The notes beneath the pieces are model-generated. The model was not told the DNA's origin, did not search any database, and saw only the letters and a program-made list of their open reading frames with translations. Of a stretch of DNA of 7,246 nt, positions 1 to 7,010 are shown one piece after another. The translations under genes and the position numbers were made by a program. The DNA lies in the NCBI GenBank assembly GCA_023427575.1, contig JAEZAY010000331.1, positions 1-7,246 on the forward strand, read 5' to 3'. Source of the DNA: Bacteroidota bacterium. Lineage in GTDB: Bacteria > Bacteroidota > Bacteroidia > Chitinophagales > Chitinophagaceae. The first letter of the stretch is position 1, and the number at the start of each line of letters is the position of its first letter.

Positions 1-2957
1 GGATTTTCTATACTGCTTTTGGACATAACGACTCTACCTGGACCAATGCCGGATTTCTTAAGCTGGTAAACAATGGGGTATTATGGGCCATTGGAGATCA
101 GGTGAAAGATCAGATCGCCCGGTTGAACAGACCTGATATTGAAATTTATACTCCATCCATCGTATCAAATTTCCACAAACGTCATGTGGTTCCAAAAATG
201 CAGGACGCGCTAAGTCCCGAAGAATCACTGAAACACACGCAGGTGCCTGTTGATTTTGAAGTTCAGCTTTTTGCTGCCGAACCCGATATCACCAACCCGA
301 TTTCCATGTCATGGGATGAGAAAGGTAGATTATGGATCATTGAATCGGTTGATTACCCGAATACCATTTATGAAACCGACGGTCAGGCGAATGACCGCAT
401 CAAGATTTGTGAAGATACAGATGGCGATGGCAAAGCAGATAAATTCACCATTTTCGCCGATAGCCTTAACATTCCTACCAGCCTGGTTTTTGTTAACGGA
501 GGCGTATTGGTTTCCATGGCGCCCTATTTTATTTTCCTGAAAGACACAGATGGTGATGATAAGGCAGATGTTCGGGAAATAGTGATGTCGGGCTGGGATA
601 AGTATGATACCCATTTTGGGCCTTCAAATCTTCAGTACGGCTTTGATAATAAGATCTGGGGGGTGGTTGGATCCGGATTTACCGGAACCACCAAAGACGG
701 AAAAACACTGAATTTCCGCACCGGAGTTTATCATTTAAATCCCGATGGAACCGGTTTTGAATTTTTGGCCAATACCAGTAATAATACCTGGGGACTTGGA
801 TTTTCTGAAGACAATAATGTATTCATCTCTACAGCGAATAATACCCATAGCGCTTATTTTTCAATTCCGGCAAAATATACCCAGCGTTCTCTGGCTGCTG
901 CAGCGGGATCAACAGAAAATAATCCAACGGTGCAGCCGGTTCATAAAATAGATGGTCACTACGACGCACACCCGATGACTCCGAACCTTCGCCAGGTAGA
1001 CGTGGTGGGTGGATTCACGTCAGCAGCGGGTCATCATTTATATACGGCCAGGAATTTTCCAAAAGAGTACTGGAACCGGATTGCGCTGGTATGCGAGCCA
1101 ACCGTACGATTGCTTCATAACGCCATTATAGAACCGAAAGGCGCCGGCTTTGCAGAAAAAGACGGATGGAATCTGATGGCCAGCTCCGACGAATGGTTTG
1201 GACCCGTGCATGCGCAGGTTGGCCCGGATGGGGCAGTTTGGGTGGCCGACTGGTATAACTTCATTATCCAGCATAATGTTTTTGTTCCGGCCCAGGCGCC
1301 TTCTGAAATGGTTTTGCCTTTTGTAGAACAACCAATGGGCAAAGGAAATGCATTTATTAGTCCGCTTCGCGATATTAACCATGGCCGGGTGTACCGGGTT
1401 ATCTATAAAAATGCGAAAGCGCAGTCGCCGATCACGCTTTCAAAGAATGATCCGGCCGGACTTTTGTCGGCCCTGGAAAACGACAACATGTTCTGGCGGA
1501 TGCATGCCCAGCGTTTGCTGGTTGAGCTGAAAGACAATTCAGTGGTACCCCGCTTATTACAAATTATTCGGAACCGGAAAGTAGATGAAGTTGGTTTGAA
1601 CAGCCCGGCGGTACATGCTTTATGGACGCTTCATGGAATGGGGCTTATTACAAATTCAAATCAGGAGATAAAAGATGCGGTGGTTGCTGCCATGTCGCAT
1701 CCGGCTGCCGGCGTTCGTAAAGCGGCAGTGCAGGTTCTTCCCCTGGAAAACACAACTCTTGAGCAAATTGAAAAATCCGGAATTTTAAATGATGCGGATC
1801 TGAATACCCGGATGTCGGCAATCAAGGTTTTGATTGAATTGCCCGCTTCTGAAAAAGCCGGACAATTATTGTTTGAAGCATCATTAAAGCCGGAGAACGG
1901 CAATGATCAATGGATCTCCAAAGCATTGCTTGCTGCAGCCATCAAACACGAAGACGGGTTTGAGCTTGCGTATCAAAAATCGGCTCCCCCATCGCCTGAA
2001 TTAAAAGATTCCCGCTTTGTGGACCGGATCTTTAAAACCTTGCAAACGGAAATCTATGCGCTTCCACGTCGGGGCAATCTGCTTTATTCGCCCGATGTTT
2101 CCGGTAAGGAAATTCTGGTTACCGGATCGGTTGCAAAAGGAAGAAGAGACCTTGAAGGCGTGATCGTTGCCCAGGGAGATAAAACCGACGGCTATGCTGT
2201 TTACATTCAAAATGGAAAATTGCAGATGATCGTAAAACAGGCGGGGAAAACCTATCGCGCTATCAATAATAAAACATTACCGGAAAAATTTGATCTGACT
2301 GCCCGGATCGCCCCCAATGGACTGTTTACCTTATCAGTTGATGGTAAAGAAGTGGCCAGAGGAAAAGCGCCGGGAACTTTTAAAAAATCGCTGGGGCAGG
2401 GAGTGCGGGTTGCCCAGGATTTCGATAATGAAAACCGGATCGGTAACTATACCGGCAACTTTGGATTCAGTGCCAATCTGCAGAATGCGTCGCTGGAATT
2501 GAAAAAACCCCAGCAGAATGTTGCGGGTGCCGGCAAATCAGGCAATACGCCGGCTGGCGGAACGGCAACGGTGATAAAACCGCAGACGATCACCATCAAG
2601 GTAGTTCCGAATGTGATGAAATATGATAAAACGCTGATCACCGTAAAAGCCGGTCAAAGGGTAACCATTATTCTTGAAAATCCGGATATCATGCAACACA
2701 ACCTGCTGATTCTAAAACCGGGTTCAATGCAAAAGGTGGGCAAGGCAGCCGATGACCTGGCCAGGGATCCGAAAGGTGCCGAGCTTCAGTATGTGCCAAG
2801 AATTCCGGAGGTTTTACATTTTACAAGACTGTTGAATCCCGATGAAGAAACAAGGCTGGTCTTTACAGCTCCGACCACTCCGGGCGATTATCCCTTCGTT
2901 TGTACGTTCCCGGGGCATTGGCGAATCATGAATGGAATTATGCGGGTAACAAAGTAA
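1..2957 (+). CDS. ThuA - PVC-type membrane-bound dehydrogenase - HEAT - azurin fusion protein (5' partial)
   Basis: Large, probably exported multidomain protein whose start lies before the window. The frame is open from base 3, and bases 3-101 encode the typical end of a ThuA (trehalose-utilisation-like) domain, including FYTAFGHNDSTW and LVNNGVLWAIGD. The GTG at 102 is therefore internal. Numbering from that GTG: about 50-435 is a PVC-type dehydrogenase propeller (FEVQLFAAEPDITNP, GRLWIIESVDYP, WFGPVHAQVGPDGAVWVADW) with two Ca-loop-like DTDGDGKAD/DTDGDDKAD segments at 105-113 and 148-156. About 445-625 is helical and HEAT-like. About 655-800 resembles the concanavalin-like C-terminal domain of arylsulfatases (EGVIVAQGD, DGYAVYIQNGKL). 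About 801-828 is a Gly/Ala/Pro/Thr-rich linker. About 829-951 is a cupredoxin with azurin ligand spacing: H866, C934, H939, M943. No CxxCH haem motif is present in the visible part. The family is usually treated as a periplasmic oxidoreductase; the substrate is unknown. Domain calls are firm and function is inferred. Confidence 0.9.
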   Translation, partial: IFYTAFGHNDSTWTNAGFLKLVNNGVLWAIGDQVKDQIARLNRPDIEIYTPSIVSNFHKRHVVPKMQDALSPEESLKHTQVPVDFEVQLFAAEPDITNPISMSWDEKGRLWIIESVDYPNTIYETDGQANDRIKICEDTDGDGKADKFTIFADSLNIPTSLVFVNGGVLVSMAPYFIFLKDTDGDDKADVREIVMSGWDKYDTHFGPSNLQYGFDNKIWGVVGSGFTGTTKDGKTLNFRTGVYHLNPDGTGFEFLANTSNNTWGLGFSEDNNVFISTANNTHSAYFSIPAKYTQRSLAAAAGSTENNPTVQPVHKIDGHYDAHPMTPNLRQVDVVGGFTSAAGHHLYTARNFPKEYWNRIALVCEPTVRLLHNAIIEPKGAGFAEKDGWNLMASSDEWFGPVHAQVGPDGAVWVADWYNFIIQHNVFVPAQAPSEMVLPFVEQPMGKGNAFISPLRDINHGRVYRVIYKNAKAQSPITLSKNDPAGLLSALENDNMFWRMHAQRLLVELKDNSVVPRLLQIIRNRKVDEVGLNSPAVHALWTLHGMGLITNSNQEIKDAVVAAMSHPAAGVRKAAVQVLPLENTTLEQIEKSGILNDADLNTRMSAIKVLIELPASEKAGQLLFEASLKPENGNDQWISKALLAAAIKHEDGFELAYQKSAPPSPELKDSRFVDRIFKTLQTEIYALPRRGNLLYSPDVSGKEILVTGSVAKGRRDLEGVIVAQGDKTDGYAVYIQNGKLQMIVKQAGKTYRAINNKTLPEKFDLTARIAPNGLFTLSVDGKEVARGKAPGTFKKSLGQGVRVAQDFDNENRIGNYTGNFGFSANLQNASLELKKPQQNVAGAGKSGNTPAGGTATVIKPQTITIKVVPNVMKYDKTLITVKAGQRVTIILENPDIMQHNLLILKPGSMQKVGKAADDLARDPKGAELQYVPRIPEVLHFTRLLNPDEETRLVFTAPTTPGDYPFVCTFPGHWRIMNGIMRVTK

Positions 2958-2992
2958 GGTTTGAAATCCTGGCCGGGACGATGATGCTGTTC

Positions 2993-3005
2993 AGCCGTAC
3001 CGGCT
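2993..3005. other. small hairpin in the gap before the GH43 gene
   Basis: AGCCG-TAC-CGGCT forms a perfect 5-bp stem with a 3-base loop. An alternative pairing is GCCGG at 2972-2976 with CCGGC at 3000-3004, which excludes the first. No T-run follows, so it is not a classical intrinsic terminator. It sits in the 74-base gap between the dehydrogenase and GH43 genes and could be a processing or attenuation element, or chance. I see no convincing promoter in this gap, so the two genes may be cotranscribed. Confidence 0.25.
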
Positions 3006-3031
3006 AATTCAACTATAAAAAATACCGTGGA

Positions 3032-4018
3032 ATGGCTGTATTGTTGCGATCCCTGATCCTTTTTTTTCTGCTGCAAACAGCAAATGACGCGGTATGCCAG
3101 GCCGGGTCGGCCGATACGGAAAAATTTATAACACTGGCGGATCCGGCTATCCTGAATGATAAGGGAGTTTATTATTTGTATGGAACAGTAGGCGGAAATG
3201 CCGATAACGGATTCCAGGTTTATCTTTCTACTGATTTAAAAAAATGGAGACTTTCAACCGAAACACCCGATGGATTTGCATTAAAAAAAGGCGATGCATA
3301 TGGTGATAAGGGATTTTGGGCGCCCCATGTTTTTAAATACCGCAACCGCTACTACATGGCGTATGTGGCCAATGAAAACATAGCCATTGCCGTTAGTGAT
3401 TTTCCGTATGGTCCTTTTACGCAGGAAATAAAAGCGCCCCTGGCCGCGCCGGTGAAACAAATTGATCCCTTTGTATTTTTCGATAAGGGAAAAATTTACA
3501 TGTATCATGTGCGGCTTACAAAAGGGAACCGGCTTTTTGTGGCTGAAATGAATGAAGATCTTTCGGCCATCAAAGAAGAAACCTTACGTGAATGTTTAAG
3601 CGCAGAAGACAAATGGGAAAATACCGCAGGGTCTGAATGGCCGGTGGCGGAAGGCCCTACGGTTATTAAGCGAAAAGGACTTTACTATTTCATTTATTCG
3701 GCCAATGATTTCCGGAACCCGGATTATGCCGTTGGCTACGCCACGGCATCGGATCCGATGGGCAACTGGAATAAGTACCGGCAGAATCCAATTCTTACTA
3801 AAAAACAGGCAGGCATTAACGGACCAGGCCACGGCGATTTGTTTTATGATAAGAAGGGTAGGATGTATTATGTTTTTCATACACACCAGTCGGATACCCG
3901 CGTCGGTCCGAGAAAAACCGCTATCGTCGAAGCACGGTTTGTAAAAACAAAGGAAGGGGAGAAACTGGAGTTTCTGATGGACACCATGTACTTCCTGGAA
4001 AAAGATCCGGGCAAATAG
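3032..4018 (+). CDS. secreted glycoside hydrolase family 43 protein
   Basis: A 328-residue five-bladed beta-propeller glycosidase of the GH43 type. Residues 1-24 look like a Sec signal peptide: Arg6, then a hydrophobic stretch (LILFFLL), then a plausible signal peptidase I site after VCQA. The enzyme should act in the periplasm or outside. The three family acids are visible: general base D37 in LADPAIL, pKa-tuning D145 in QIDPFVF, and acid E207 in AEGPTVI. Further family signatures are GFWAPHVFKYRNRYYMAYV (95-113) and GPGHGDLFYD (264-273), whose H267 fits the conserved active-site histidine. The ATG at 3032 is the only ATG downstream of the in-frame stop at 3005 that preserves the signal peptide. 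Length fits a catalytic domain alone, with no carbohydrate-binding module. GH43 members act on arabinosides, xylosides or beta-1,3-galactans; the subfamily cannot be fixed by eye. The neighbouring galactonate genes make a galactose- or arabinose-containing glycan attractive but unproven. Confidence 0.88.
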   Translation: MAVLLRSLILFFLLQTANDAVCQAGSADTEKFITLADPAILNDKGVYYLYGTVGGNADNGFQVYLSTDLKKWRLSTETPDGFALKKGDAYGDKGFWAPHVFKYRNRYYMAYVANENIAIAVSDFPYGPFTQEIKAPLAAPVKQIDPFVFFDKGKIYMYHVRLTKGNRLFVAEMNEDLSAIKEETLRECLSAEDKWENTAGSEWPVAEGPTVIKRKGLYYFIYSANDFRNPDYAVGYATASDPMGNWNKYRQNPILTKKQAGINGPGHGDLFYDKKGRMYYVFHTHQSDTRVGPRKTAIVEARFVKTKEGEKLEFLMDTMYFLEKDPGK

Positions 4019-4081
4019 TTATTCACAAACATGGAATAACCGGGTTTTTTTGCCGGGGTAATCACTTATAGAAAAGGCGGG

Positions 4082-4115
4082 TTTGTTAATGGCTTTGTTG
4101 GTTTTGCTAACTTGG
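4082..4115 (+). promoter_or_regulatory. candidate Bacteroidota-type promoter upstream of the galactonate genes
   Basis: The 114-base gap 4019-4132 is the longest break between same-strand genes here and is T/G-rich. A TTTG at 4082-4085 is followed after 22 bases by TAACTTGG at 4108-4115, one mismatch from the Bacteroidota -7 element TAnnTTTG. Spacing is at the upper end of what is usual. The start of transcription would fall about 10 bases before the ATG at 4133. TTTG also occurs at 4094 and 4103, so chance matches are likely and the call is weak. Confidence 0.25.
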
Positions 4116-4132
4116 TGCTTTAACAGATCAAT

Positions 4133-4756
4133 ATGGATACACTTACCTGGATATTAGATAAAAAAATTGTAGCCATTATCCGCGGAGCGGAACCGGAAAA
4201 TGTGCCTTCAATCGTTGAATCACTTTACCGGGGGGGAATCAATATTGTGGAAGTGACAATGAACTCCAAAAGTACCCTGGATGTAATTGAAAAAATATCT
4301 TCGGAATTTGAAAACAGGGTTTTGATAGGTGCTGGTACTGTACTCGATACTCAGTCTGTAAATGAAGCGGTGGATGCCGGAGCAAAATTTATTATTTCGC
4401 CATGCCTTGATAAAAAGATTATCCGCGAAACCATTCGCCTGGGAGCCGTCAGCATTCCGGGCGCATTCACGGCTTCGGAAATTGTTAAAGCCCATAATAC
4501 CGGTGCCGATATCGTGAAAGTATTTCCGGCCTCCATTGGTACATCTTATTTCACGGATCTGCGTGGTCCATTGCCGCATATCCGGTTAATGCCGACAGGA
4601 GGTGTTTCACTGGATAATATTTCCGTTTTTCACAAGGCCGGAGCCGCCGCTTTTGGAATCGGTAGTGCCCTGGTTCGCAGAACGCCTGAGTTTACCGACG
4701 AGTACCTGCGAACAATAGAAGAGAACGCGCGCAAATTCGTACAGGCCATCGCCTGA
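4133..4756 (+). CDS. dgoA: 2-dehydro-3-deoxy-6-phosphogalactonate/phosphogluconate aldolase (KDPG/KHG aldolase family)
   Basis: A 207-residue class I aldolase, the normal length for single-domain Eda/DgoA proteins. It cleaves 2-keto-3-deoxy-6-phospho-aldonate to pyruvate and glyceraldehyde-3-phosphate in the cytoplasm. Visible motifs in order: VAIIRG with R17; NIVEVTMNS with catalytic E40; VLIGAGTV (63-70); IISPCLD (88-93), a carboxylate-binding loop; IPGAFTASE (108-116); [10 protein letters not shown] with Schiff-base K129; and MPTGGV (153-158). It is first of three codirectional genes, ending 19 bases before dgoD, which argues that its working substrate is the galactonate-derived KDPGal. 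The sequence itself (EVT at 40-42 rather than E. coli DgoA's EIP) is closer to general KDPG/KHG aldolases, so activity on 2-keto-3-deoxy-6-phosphogluconate is also plausible, and 'eda' would be an equally fair symbol. ATG 4133 starts the protein just before the first helix. No Shine-Dalgarno is visible. Confidence 0.9.
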   Translation: MDTLTWILDKKIVAIIRGAEPENVPSIVESLYRGGINIVEVTMNSKSTLDVIEKISSEFENRVLIGAGTVLDTQSVNEAVDAGAKFIISPCLDKKIIRETIRLGAVSIPGAFTASEIVKAHNTGADIVKVFPASIGTSYFTDLRGPLPHIRLMPTGGVSLDNISVFHKAGAAAFGIGSALVRRTPEFTDEYLRTIEENARKFVQAIA

Positions 4757-4775
4757 CCAATTCAATCGATACAAT

Positions 4776-5924
4776 ATGAAAATCAGAAATTATGAACTGT
4801 TCAAGGTTCCGCCCCGCTGGCTTTTTTTAAAAATCGAAACCGATGAAGGCATTGTGGGATGGGGTGAACCGGTTATCGAGGGCCGGGCCGCAACCGTGAA
4901 GACAGCAGTGGATGAGCTGATGGAAAATCTGATTGGAAAAGATCCCTGCAATATTGAAGATCACTGGAATCTAATGTACCGCTCGGGATTTTACCGGGGC
5001 GGACCCATTCTGATGAGCGCGATTGCCGGCATTGATCAGGCACTCTGGGATATCAAAGGGAAATTTTACAATGCCCCCGTACATCAGTTGCTGGGCGGCA
5101 GGGTCAGGGATAAGATGCGGGTGTATTCGTGGATAGGTGGCGACAGGCCATCGGATGTAAGCGCGGCGGCAAAAAATATGGTAGATAAGGGATTCACCGC
5201 CTTAAAGATGAATGCAACGGAAGAACTTCAATACATCGACTCTTTTGATAAAATTGAACAGGCTGTGGAAAGAATGGCGGCCGTTCGCGAAGCCGTGGGT
5301 AAGTCGGTAGGCATTGGGGTTGACTTCCATGGACGGGTTCATAAGCCAATGGCAAAAATACTGGCTAAAGAACTGGAACCTTTTCATCCAATGTTTATCG
5401 AAGAGCCGGTACTACCTGAAAATAATGAAGCACTGCGGGAGATCGCCAATGCGGTGGCCATTCCGATTGCCACCGGCGAAAGAATGTTTTCGCGATGGGA
5501 TTTTAAAGGCTTGCTTTCGGATGGCTATGTCGACATAATTCAACCCGATGTATCGCATGCTGGCGGGATTACTGAATGCAAAAAGATCATCTCGATGGCC
5601 GAAGCGTATGATGTAACCGCGGCGCCGCATTGTCCCCTTGGTCCAATCGCCCTTGCCTCCTGCCTGCAGGTAGATGCCACCTGCCATAATGTGTTTATTC
5701 AGGAACAAAGCCTGGGCATTCACTACAATCAGGTGAGCGATTTACTGGATTGTGTGAGCGACAAAAATATATTTTTATACAACAACGGGTTTGTTTCTAT
5801 TCCGGAAGGACCCGGACTGGGTGTTGAAATAAACGAAGAAGAATTGAAGCGCCTGGCATCCATAGGCCATAACTGGCGTAATCCGGTTTGGCGTCATGAA
5901 GACGGAACTATTGCTGAATGGTAA
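4776..5924 (+). CDS. dgoD: D-galactonate dehydratase (enolase superfamily)
   Basis: A 382-residue protein, the same length as E. coli DgoD as I remember it, with long stretches of near identity such as [20 protein letters not shown] and [20 protein letters not shown] (split here by lineage-specific changes). It removes water from D-galactonate to give 2-keto-3-deoxy-D-galactonate. The N-terminal capping domain spans about 1-115 and the (beta/alpha)7-beta barrel the rest. Magnesium ligands D183 (VDFHGR), E209 (FIEEPV) and E235 (ATGERMFSR) are present, as are the acid/base histidines H185 and H285 (AAPHCPLGP), at the same numbers as in the E. coli enzyme. The C-terminus [16 protein letters not shown] is also DgoD-specific. 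This separates it from mannonate, rhamnonate or gluconate dehydratases. It follows the aldolase by 19 bases, so cotranscription is likely. The sequence before ATG is A/T-rich (acaatATG), without a Shine-Dalgarno. Confidence 0.96.
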   Translation: MKIRNYELFKVPPRWLFLKIETDEGIVGWGEPVIEGRAATVKTAVDELMENLIGKDPCNIEDHWNLMYRSGFYRGGPILMSAIAGIDQALWDIKGKFYNAPVHQLLGGRVRDKMRVYSWIGGDRPSDVSAAAKNMVDKGFTALKMNATEELQYIDSFDKIEQAVERMAAVREAVGKSVGIGVDFHGRVHKPMAKILAKELEPFHPMFIEEPVLPENNEALREIANAVAIPIATGERMFSRWDFKGLLSDGYVDIIQPDVSHAGGITECKKIISMAEAYDVTAAPHCPLGPIALASCLQVDATCHNVFIQEQSLGIHYNQVSDLLDCVSDKNIFLYNNGFVSIPEGPGLGVEINEEELKRLASIGHNWRNPVWRHEDGTIAEW

Positions 5925-6019
5925 TAATTTTTCGTTTATAGATTGACGTTATTTTCGCCGGTATAGCTCTTGAAAAAAAACGGGGCTCCTGCTTGCGTAT
6001 TCCGAATTAATTGATTTGT

Positions 6020-6994
6020 ATGTCGTTTTTTATAAGTGTCGACTGGGGTACATCAAGTTTCCGGATCCGGCTGGTTCAGGCGGAAACCCTGATGGTTGCT
6101 GATGAAATCCAGAATGGATCGGGGGCGGCATCCAGTTTTCAGGAATGGAAAAACAGCGGCAATGCATCCCATAACAGAGCCGGTTTTTATATTCAAAAGC
6201 TGAAAGATCAGATTGCGATACTTGAACGAAAAAACTCCCTTTCACTGGCGGGAACCCCGGTATTGATTTCCGGTATGGCCAGTTCTTCCATTGGAATGCT
6301 TGAACTTCCTTACCGTGAAATTCCGCTGGCATCCAATGGATCTCAGTTCGGGGTTCAGGTGATTCCGGCGGATCCTAATTTCCATCATACCATATACCTG
6401 ATCTCCGGTTTATCTTACGGCAGGGAAGTGATGCGGGGTGAAGAGACCATTGTTGCCGGCATTCCGGAATTGAGAACTGGGAACGAAACAATGGTGATCC
6501 TGCCCGGTACCCATTCCAAACATGTAACGGTAAAGGCGGGGATGATAAGCGCTATCCAAACCTATATGAGCGGCGAATTTTTTGAGCTGCTTTCCAACAA
6601 AAGTATTCTATCGGATTCGGTCGCCGGCAAAAATGCGGAATTTAATGAAGAAGCTTTTGAGGCAGGGGTGTCGGATTCGGACCAAAACCTGCTGAACACC
6701 GCCTTTCGCGTTCGGACCAATCGTTTATTTAACCGTTTCACCAGCGAAGCAAACCGTTCCTATCTTAGCGGGCTGATCATTGGAACAGAATTGAATTCCA
6801 TAGCCAATAAAAAAATGGCGATTATTCTGGCATCTGAAGGTCAGATCCGGGATAATTATCTGCGGGCATTGAGACTGCTAAAAATAGATCTGGTTAATAC
6901 AGCCGATATGAGTGAGGCGCTGGTTCGGGGGCAATGGATGATTTATCAGTCTAAGGTAGAAAATAACAATGTTCAGAATATATTGCAAGATTAA
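6020..6994 (+). CDS. dgoK: 2-dehydro-3-deoxygalactonokinase
   Basis: A 324-residue DgoK-family sugar acid kinase, phosphorylating 2-keto-3-deoxy-D-galactonate with ATP to feed the aldolase encoded upstream. Family motifs in order: DWGTSSFR (8-15), phosphate-binding; ISGMASSSIGMLELPY (83-98); MRGEET (138-143); LPGTHSKHV (161-169); TYMSGEFFELL (181-191); and SGLIIGTEL (250-258). It is somewhat longer than the roughly 290-residue E. coli enzyme, mainly through an extended stretch at about 32-75. ATG 6020 is preferred over the in-frame TTG 6011 because it places the ISVDWG strand at the usual distance from the N-terminus; the TTG would add only M-I-C. The gene lies 95 bases after dgoD on the same strand, and the gap shows no clear terminator, so it probably belongs to the same transcript. 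Its end is 16 bases from the end of the convergent lactonase-like gene. Confidence 0.94.
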   Translation: MSFFISVDWGTSSFRIRLVQAETLMVADEIQNGSGAASSFQEWKNSGNASHNRAGFYIQKLKDQIAILERKNSLSLAGTPVLISGMASSSIGMLELPYREIPLASNGSQFGVQVIPADPNFHHTIYLISGLSYGREVMRGEETIVAGIPELRTGNETMVILPGTHSKHVTVKAGMISAIQTYMSGEFFELLSNKSILSDSVAGKNAEFNEEAFEAGVSDSDQNLLNTAFRVRTNRLFNRFTSEANRSYLSGLIIGTELNSIANKKMAIILASEGQIRDNYLRALRLLKIDLVNTADMSEALVRGQWMIYQSKVENNNVQNILQD

Positions 6995-7010
6995 TGAAGA
7001 CGGGTTGGAT

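Noticed and set aside
1038..1382. 114-codon minus-strand open frame opposite the dehydrogenase
   Set aside because: Lies wholly inside the conserved propeller region; no family resemblance.
3032..3100. Lipoprotein signal at the GH43 N-terminus because of Cys22
   Set aside because: The residues before the Cys (DAV) do not fit a lipobox; signal peptidase I cleavage after CQA is more likely.
4036..4063. Possible intrinsic terminator after GH43 (ACCGG, T7 run, CCGGGGT)
   Set aside because: The T-run is in the loop rather than after the stem, and the arms pair only with a two-base bulge.
4220..4579. 119-codon minus-strand open frame opposite the aldolase
   Set aside because: Shadow of a strongly supported gene; no recognisable motifs and a low-complexity, aromatic/Arg/Asn-rich product.
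5412..5723. 103-codon minus-strand open frame opposite dgoD
   Set aside because: Covers the DgoD active-site region in antisense; explained by conserved coding sequence on the plus strand.
6011..6019. TTG start for dgoK
   Set aside because: Adds only three residues; ATG at 6020 fits family alignment better.
5925..6019. Separate promoter or terminator between dgoD and dgoK
   Set aside because: The 95-base gap has an A8 run and an AATTAATT palindrome but no stem followed by T's and no good TAnnTTTG with a spaced TTTG.
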